Part shown: positions 59,325 through 64,000 of the stretch, piece after piece
How positions within the stretch are numbered: the first letter of the stretch is position 1
Layout: every line of letters starts with the position of its first letter
Origin: Brasenia schreberi
Lineage: Eukaryota; Streptophyta; Magnoliopsida; Nymphaeales; Cabombaceae
Assembly (NCBI GenBank): GCA_036023115.1
Contig: JAYKKT010000040.1
Coordinates: 4,558,501-4,622,500 of the forward strand
Direction: 5' to 3'
Length of the DNA: 64,000 bases
Translations under genes and position numbers: made by a program
The notes under the pieces: generated by a model
What the model saw: the letters and a program-made list of their open reading frames with translations, nothing else
Database searches by the model: none
Told to the model about the DNA's origin: nothing

Positions 59325-61237
59325 ACAACAACTAAGCTTTTTTGCATACTAGATGGGGTCAACTACATGGATTCTTTGTTTACACATAACTCTATCATAT
59401 GTCATGCTATCAGTTAACTCAATATAAACTAGATCATTTTTTATAGTTTCTTTCCAACACTTTTGTGATTGTCATCTTCTTCTTTTAACATTTTCGCAAT
59501 CTAATTTTTCATATCTTCTTACGGGAGCATCATTTGGTCGTCTTTGTACATGTTCAAACCATCATAAACAATGTTCCCTCATTTTATCCTCTATTGGTGC
59601 TACTCCCAATTGGATTATAATAACCTCATTATATATACGGTTTTTCCTTTTGTAACTACTCATCCATCTCAACATCATTTCTCCTACGAACATCTTTTGC
59701 ATATGTTAATGATTAACTGTCATACTCAAAACCATAAAATATAGTACGATTAATTATTGCTCTATAATATTTACCTTTTAACTTTATGGTATCTTCTTAT
59801 CACACTGAATACTTGATGCCCCTCTCCATTTTAACCTACCAATATTAATTCTTGTGTAACATCTCTATCAATTTTTTCATCACTTTAAAAAATTGACCCT
59901 AAGTATTTAAAACTTTCCTTGTAAGGGATGCAATGTATGACAATCTTAATTTTTATTTCTTCTAAAGTATTCAAATGATCAAACTTACATTGCATATATT
60001 TTGTCTTTGTTTTACTCAGTCAGAAGCATTTACTTTCTAACGTTTCTCTCTATAGTTCCAATTTCCTATTAACATTTCCTTTAGTCTCATCCAGTAACAC
60101 AATGTCATCTGCAAATAACATACAAAGGTATTTTATCTTGAATATGTTTTGTTAACTCATCAATGACCAATATAAATAAATATAAACTTAAAGTTGATCC
60201 TTGATGTAACCCAATATTAACTTCAAATGAGTTGGTCATTCTTTCATGAGTCCTCACATATGTTTTTGCATCATTGTGCGTGTCGCTTACAAGATTTATG
60301 TATGTCAATCGGATACCTCTCTTTTCCAAGGTTCTCAAAAGAACATCTCTTGACACCTTATCATAAGTTTTTTAAATAAATAAATATCATGTGAAGGTTT
60401 TCTTTTTTACTCTAAAATATTTCATAAGACGTCTCAATAGTTGAATCGCTTCAACAGTAGATTTGTCGCGGCAGGAATCCAAATCGGTTCTCTGTTATAC
60501 TCAGTACTTGTCTTAACCTACATTCGATAATTTTTTCCATAATTTCATAGCATGACTCATTAACTTGATACCTTGATAATTCAAACAATTCTAAATGTCT
60601 CACTTGTTTGTATATATGGGTATAAGTGTTCTCACTCTCCATTACTCCGATATCTTTTGAATTCTCCGTATTTCATTAAATAATCTTTTATGCTAAGTGA
60701 ACCCCATCTCTCCTAAGATTTTCTATACTTCTATAGGAATATTGCCTAATCCTATAAATTTACCAACTTTCATATATTTAAGAGCCTCTTTGGCTTCATT
60801 CTTTTGAATATGCCGATAAAAATTACAGTTTATATATTTTTCTTATTTGACTAATTCTCCTAGTCTAATACTAACATCAACATTTTTATTAAAAAACTTA
60901 TAGAAATAATTTTTTCATCTATTTTTTATATCATCATTCATCACTAGAATCTTTTCATCATCATCTTTGATGCATCTAACAAAAATAAGATCCTTAGTTT
61001 TCTTATCTCTAGCCTTAACTATCCCAAAAATATCTCTTTCACCTTCACCTTCTTTTGAATTAAGCTTTTTATATAAATCCTTCTGAATTTTGGCTTTTAC
61101 TTCACTAACGATTTTTTTCGCTTCTTTCTTTGCTTTCTTATAAGCCTCCCAAGTTTCACCAGTAGTCTTCACATAATACAATTTGTAACATGCCTTATTT
61201 GCCTTGATTTTATCTTTCACATGTTGTGAAGTTATCA
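59325..61237 (-). mobile_element. RTE LINE, 5'-truncated
   Basis: The left edge has ACAACAACTAAGCTTTTTTGC and GATGGGGTCAACTACATGG. Minus-strand remnants include LRTHERMTNSFEVNIGLHQGS (RT, ~60200), a FLPRQ block (~60460) and KAKKEAKKIVSEVKAKIQKD (linker, 61238-60915). The extent matches the 9373-11307 copy. A TSD is not obvious. It sits at the end of copia relic C. Confidence 0.82.
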
Positions 61238-61546
61238 TAAATTGGGATCTTATTGAGCCATGTATAGTTTGTAAAAAATTTAAGTAAAATCTAGCTTGTT
61301 CTTGGTTTTAATAAATAGTACCTGACTCAATATATTAGTTAGGTTTATTGGTCAATGGATTCTCCACGTATAAAGGATCCTGTCGCATGACCATACAGGT
61401 TCTGATGTATTCTGCCTTCCCGAGCCACATAACAAAAGCAATTGGGCAGGTCAGATCCTGGGTAGGAGCATTTGTTATATAATTCCATCTTTATATGAAT
61501 GTTATGTGGGAGATGGTTGCAAAATACCAAAAGGTCACAACGTATC

Positions 61547-61665
61547 TGCACAAGAAGCAATAGCTCGCATAGCTAGGGAGTCAACTCGCAAGCTGAAGGT
61601 CATGAGTTCATACCCAGAGCGTGCATCTGACTTTGGCCACCCCATTGTACCGAAAAAAAGGTCAA
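61547..61665 (+). mobile_element. tRNA-like SINE copy 11
   Basis: AGCAATAGCTCGCATAGCTAGGG as A box and GGTCATGAGTTCATACCC as B box (one base lost), then CCCATTGTACCGAAAAAAAGG as tail. Close in layout to copy 1. Confidence 0.72.
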
Positions 61666-61894
61666 GATCTCTCTCAGATCCTCCAGGCAAGAAGTTAGAA
61701 TGCTCTGCACATATTAAGAGTGGTGTTGACGTGTTTGAAGAATGAATGCTTGTTTTATCAAACTGAGTACCAATATTCTCAACATCAACAACAATCCAAG
61801 AGAGGGACGTCGACCAGAGGAGAAAAAGAAATCTGTTCCCCAAAACAAAAGTTTGTTGGCAAAAGCCTAGCAGAAAATATGGACCTCGGCAAAA

Positions 61895-62068
61895 TCAAGC
61901 ATCTACCCCTTCCTTCTTGGGGATCCTGTTGCCAGGAAATGCATTGCGGGAAATGTCAACAAGTGCTTTAAAGCTGTATGGCTCATGCATCGACAGTTCC
62001 GACAGCACTTTCCTGTTGAGCTGGATATTCTCTTTCATCAAACCATGTATGAAAGTACTGTAGTTAAC
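61895..62068 (-). CDS. bL20-type ribosomal protein, last exon (probably mitochondrial)
   Basis: A minus-strand exon after a TATCCAG acceptor coding VNYSTFIHGLMKENIQLNRK, then VLSELSMHEPYSFKALVDIS and RNAFPGNRIPKKEGVDA plus stop (57 residues). The block following N-x-G-x-x-x-x-H-G in plant nuclear-encoded L20 proteins reads almost the same, so this is the C-terminal third of a large-subunit protein that binds 23S-type rRNA during assembly. The first exons (K-A-R-G-F-R-G-R and R-I-N-A-G segments) are not found between 62069 and 64000, so they must lie beyond the window, giving an intron of at least 1.9 kb. Plastid L20 is chloroplast-encoded in most plants, which favours a mitochondrial role. 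Confidence 0.85.
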   Translation of the reverse strand, partial: VNYSTFIHGLMKENIQLNRKVLSELSMHEPYSFKALVDISRNAFPGNRIPKKEGVDA

Positions 62069-64000
62069 CTGGATATGAAATACAGCAGTTAAAAATATGA
62101 ATGAAAAAGCGCCCACACAGATCTGCATGCCCATGCACACACACACAGAGTCAGGACCAGCCGAAGAAACATTGACCTCACATCTCTGCAGCAGGGATTG
62201 GACAAAGATTGAATAAAAGCTGAAAGAAAGAAAACCCATCTTGAACTTACCAGAAGCTAACTAGGAGGCGTATACATTGATATTTTTGGAGTATATACTT
62301 AATGCAAAACTGAAACTCTTAAAAGATGATTATTCAAATGAGACATGCTTTGATCATGATACTGAAACAAACAAACTAAGAAGTTCGGAGAATGACAAAA
62401 CACTTCATTTTGATCAGCAACCACATGCAATTTTTTGCTGTTGGAATGCCTCCATCAAGGACCAGAGCCTTAAAATCAATTAGATGCCTTTGTAATGACA
62501 TTGGAAAAGGAACACTAACACACATGCACACCTACACACGCGCACAAGCAGACATGGATTCTGTATTTCTAATTGTTTTACTCATGTAGCCATAAATACA
62601 AGCCTTTGGATTGTGAAGTAGCTCGGTTGCCTATCTGAGTACAATCTGAATCGATACTGGCAAAGCAATAACCAAACTTATTGGATTTAACATTGTGAAT
62701 AGAAGAACTTTATAAGCTTTACATGCGTGTTCATGATGACCGTAATACAGTCCAGTGCACCATACATTCAAACAAATATTGAACATCGTGACAGTGTCTG
62801 TGCCGCATTTGTGAGCTTTCCTAAAGATCTCCGCATCTTAACTTAATTGCAAGCTTTCTTTTATTTGCAAATTCAGGTTGGGCAGACCTCTACGACATGT
62901 GTACACTCCTAGGTATTGAACTTGTGACCAGCTAGAAGATTCTTTATAAGAAAACCTCTTATCCAGGAGAGATGCTCCTCCTTGTGCAATTGATGTTTCC
63001 ATGCATGGCCTTAACTGCATCTTAGTAAACTATTGTGCCCTAGTTTCCTAGTCCATAATTGGGAGATGAGGAGCCAGTAAAACCGATAAACTTAGATGCG
63101 TGTACCAGAATATTGCACCAGATAACATTGAGCTAAAGTTTGTTGATTTGAACTATGGCCTTGATGCCTAATACATAACATCCAACAAATTTAGCATAAC
63201 AAGTAATTTGGACTAGTTGCTAGACTACACAAATCTCTAAAGAGTGATCATTTTGTAAACACCGACATTCCTTCAGATTACAGGTTAATGGATTAAATGC
63301 ATAATCTTGATTTCTTCAGAGCACAAAGACCTCAAAACCTTATGATATATGGCCTTAAAAGTATCAGACTCAATGAAAGAAAGATGGTCACCTGATTGGA
63401 GATGCGCAGGAAAGGCCTAGTAGGTTGTTCTAACATGCATCTCAGTAAGTCCAAGTTTTAAACTATTTATAAAGGGAGAAGCAATTCATTTAGATTTTGG
63501 AGTTACACAAAGCATGACAATGGTATGTGTTTGTGGCCGTGTGCAATCAGGTATCATACTGGGCTCCAACAAAGCATGTAACTCAACGGAAAGAAACTAA
63601 TGGTTCATCGTTGGACAAAAGCTCATGGATTTGTATTCAATAAAATTTTATCCTTCCACAATTCACATACGATTCGTGGGTACTGGCCTTCCAATGCGCC
63701 TTAAAAGTGGAATATTACCAAATATACTATTTTCCTATTAACTAACCGAATTTGATAAAGTTCGATAAGCTCTTGCTTTTTGCTTCCTCCAACATAACAT
63801 CTCCAACTCCTCGAACCAATTAACACCAACCAAGGCTGACTCGGAATATGCAGAGGTGTACTCACTACCATTGATAATTTGGAAGGGGCCAGAATCCCCA
63901 CAACTTCTCAAGAAAAACAACCAATAGCCAATCCGTAAGGAATGCAATACATAAAACTAGTATGACCAAAAAAACAACTATGGGTACCACTATAAAGATA
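62069..64000. other. Presumed intron of the L20 gene, no exon found
   Basis: AT-rich sequence, non-coding by eye in all frames. A degenerate SINE-like segment (minus strand, ~62870-62966, with GGTCACAAGTTCAATACC) is the only feature I could pick out. Confidence 0.5.

Overview
The window is nuclear DNA from a flowering plant. It has intron-containing genes with plant-specific products (flavanone 3-hydroxylase, a snakin/GASA peptide, an RD19-type cysteine protease) and dense Ty1/copia, Ty3/gypsy, RTE-LINE and SINE debris. There are no operons, tRNA or rRNA genes, or CRISPR arrays. AT- and CT-microsatellites are frequent. The species cannot be fixed from the sequence alone; an early-diverging angiosperm such as a water lily is a weak guess.

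Layout. 1-2391 is copy A of a segmental duplication whose copy B lies at 16743-24288. 2392-8413 holds a copia LTR, a copia fragment and a complete non-autonomous gypsy deletion derivative with matching LTRs and target-site duplication (TSD). 8978-11400 is a local tandem duplication: one unit took a SINE, the other a 5'-truncated RTE LINE. 11775-14868 is a three-exon flavanone 3-hydroxylase gene, followed at 15627 by a single-exon gene for a small membrane protein. 16902-22050 is a decayed copia element inserted into copy B, with a perfect 5-bp TSD. 26956-28938 (minus) is a four-exon RD19-like papain-family protease. 32805-38434 is a six-exon ERD2-like (KDEL-receptor family) gene with a reading-frame break in exon 2 and a 3.8-kb intron full of transposon sequence. 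38886-44006 holds short-motif inverted-repeat elements and a nearly full-length RTE. 45297-45478 (minus) is the cysteine-rich exon of a GASA/snakin gene. 46793-49939 is a three-exon gene for an RBM28/Nop4-like nucleolar protein with several RRM domains. 52.4-61.2 kb is a graveyard of copia fragments plus an RTE. 61895-62068 (minus) is the last exon of a bL20-type ribosomal protein gene whose other exons lie beyond the window.

The genes do not form a pathway. They are unrelated housekeeping, specialised-metabolism and secretory genes separated by transposons. The most informative structure is in the mobile DNA: a dispersed tRNA-like SINE family with about a dozen copies, an RTE family with insertions from 47 bp to 3.2 kb carrying recognisable TSDs, and duplications in which one copy serves as the empty site for an insertion in the other. 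All exon boundaries come from GT/AG signals and family similarity recalled from memory; no database search was run.
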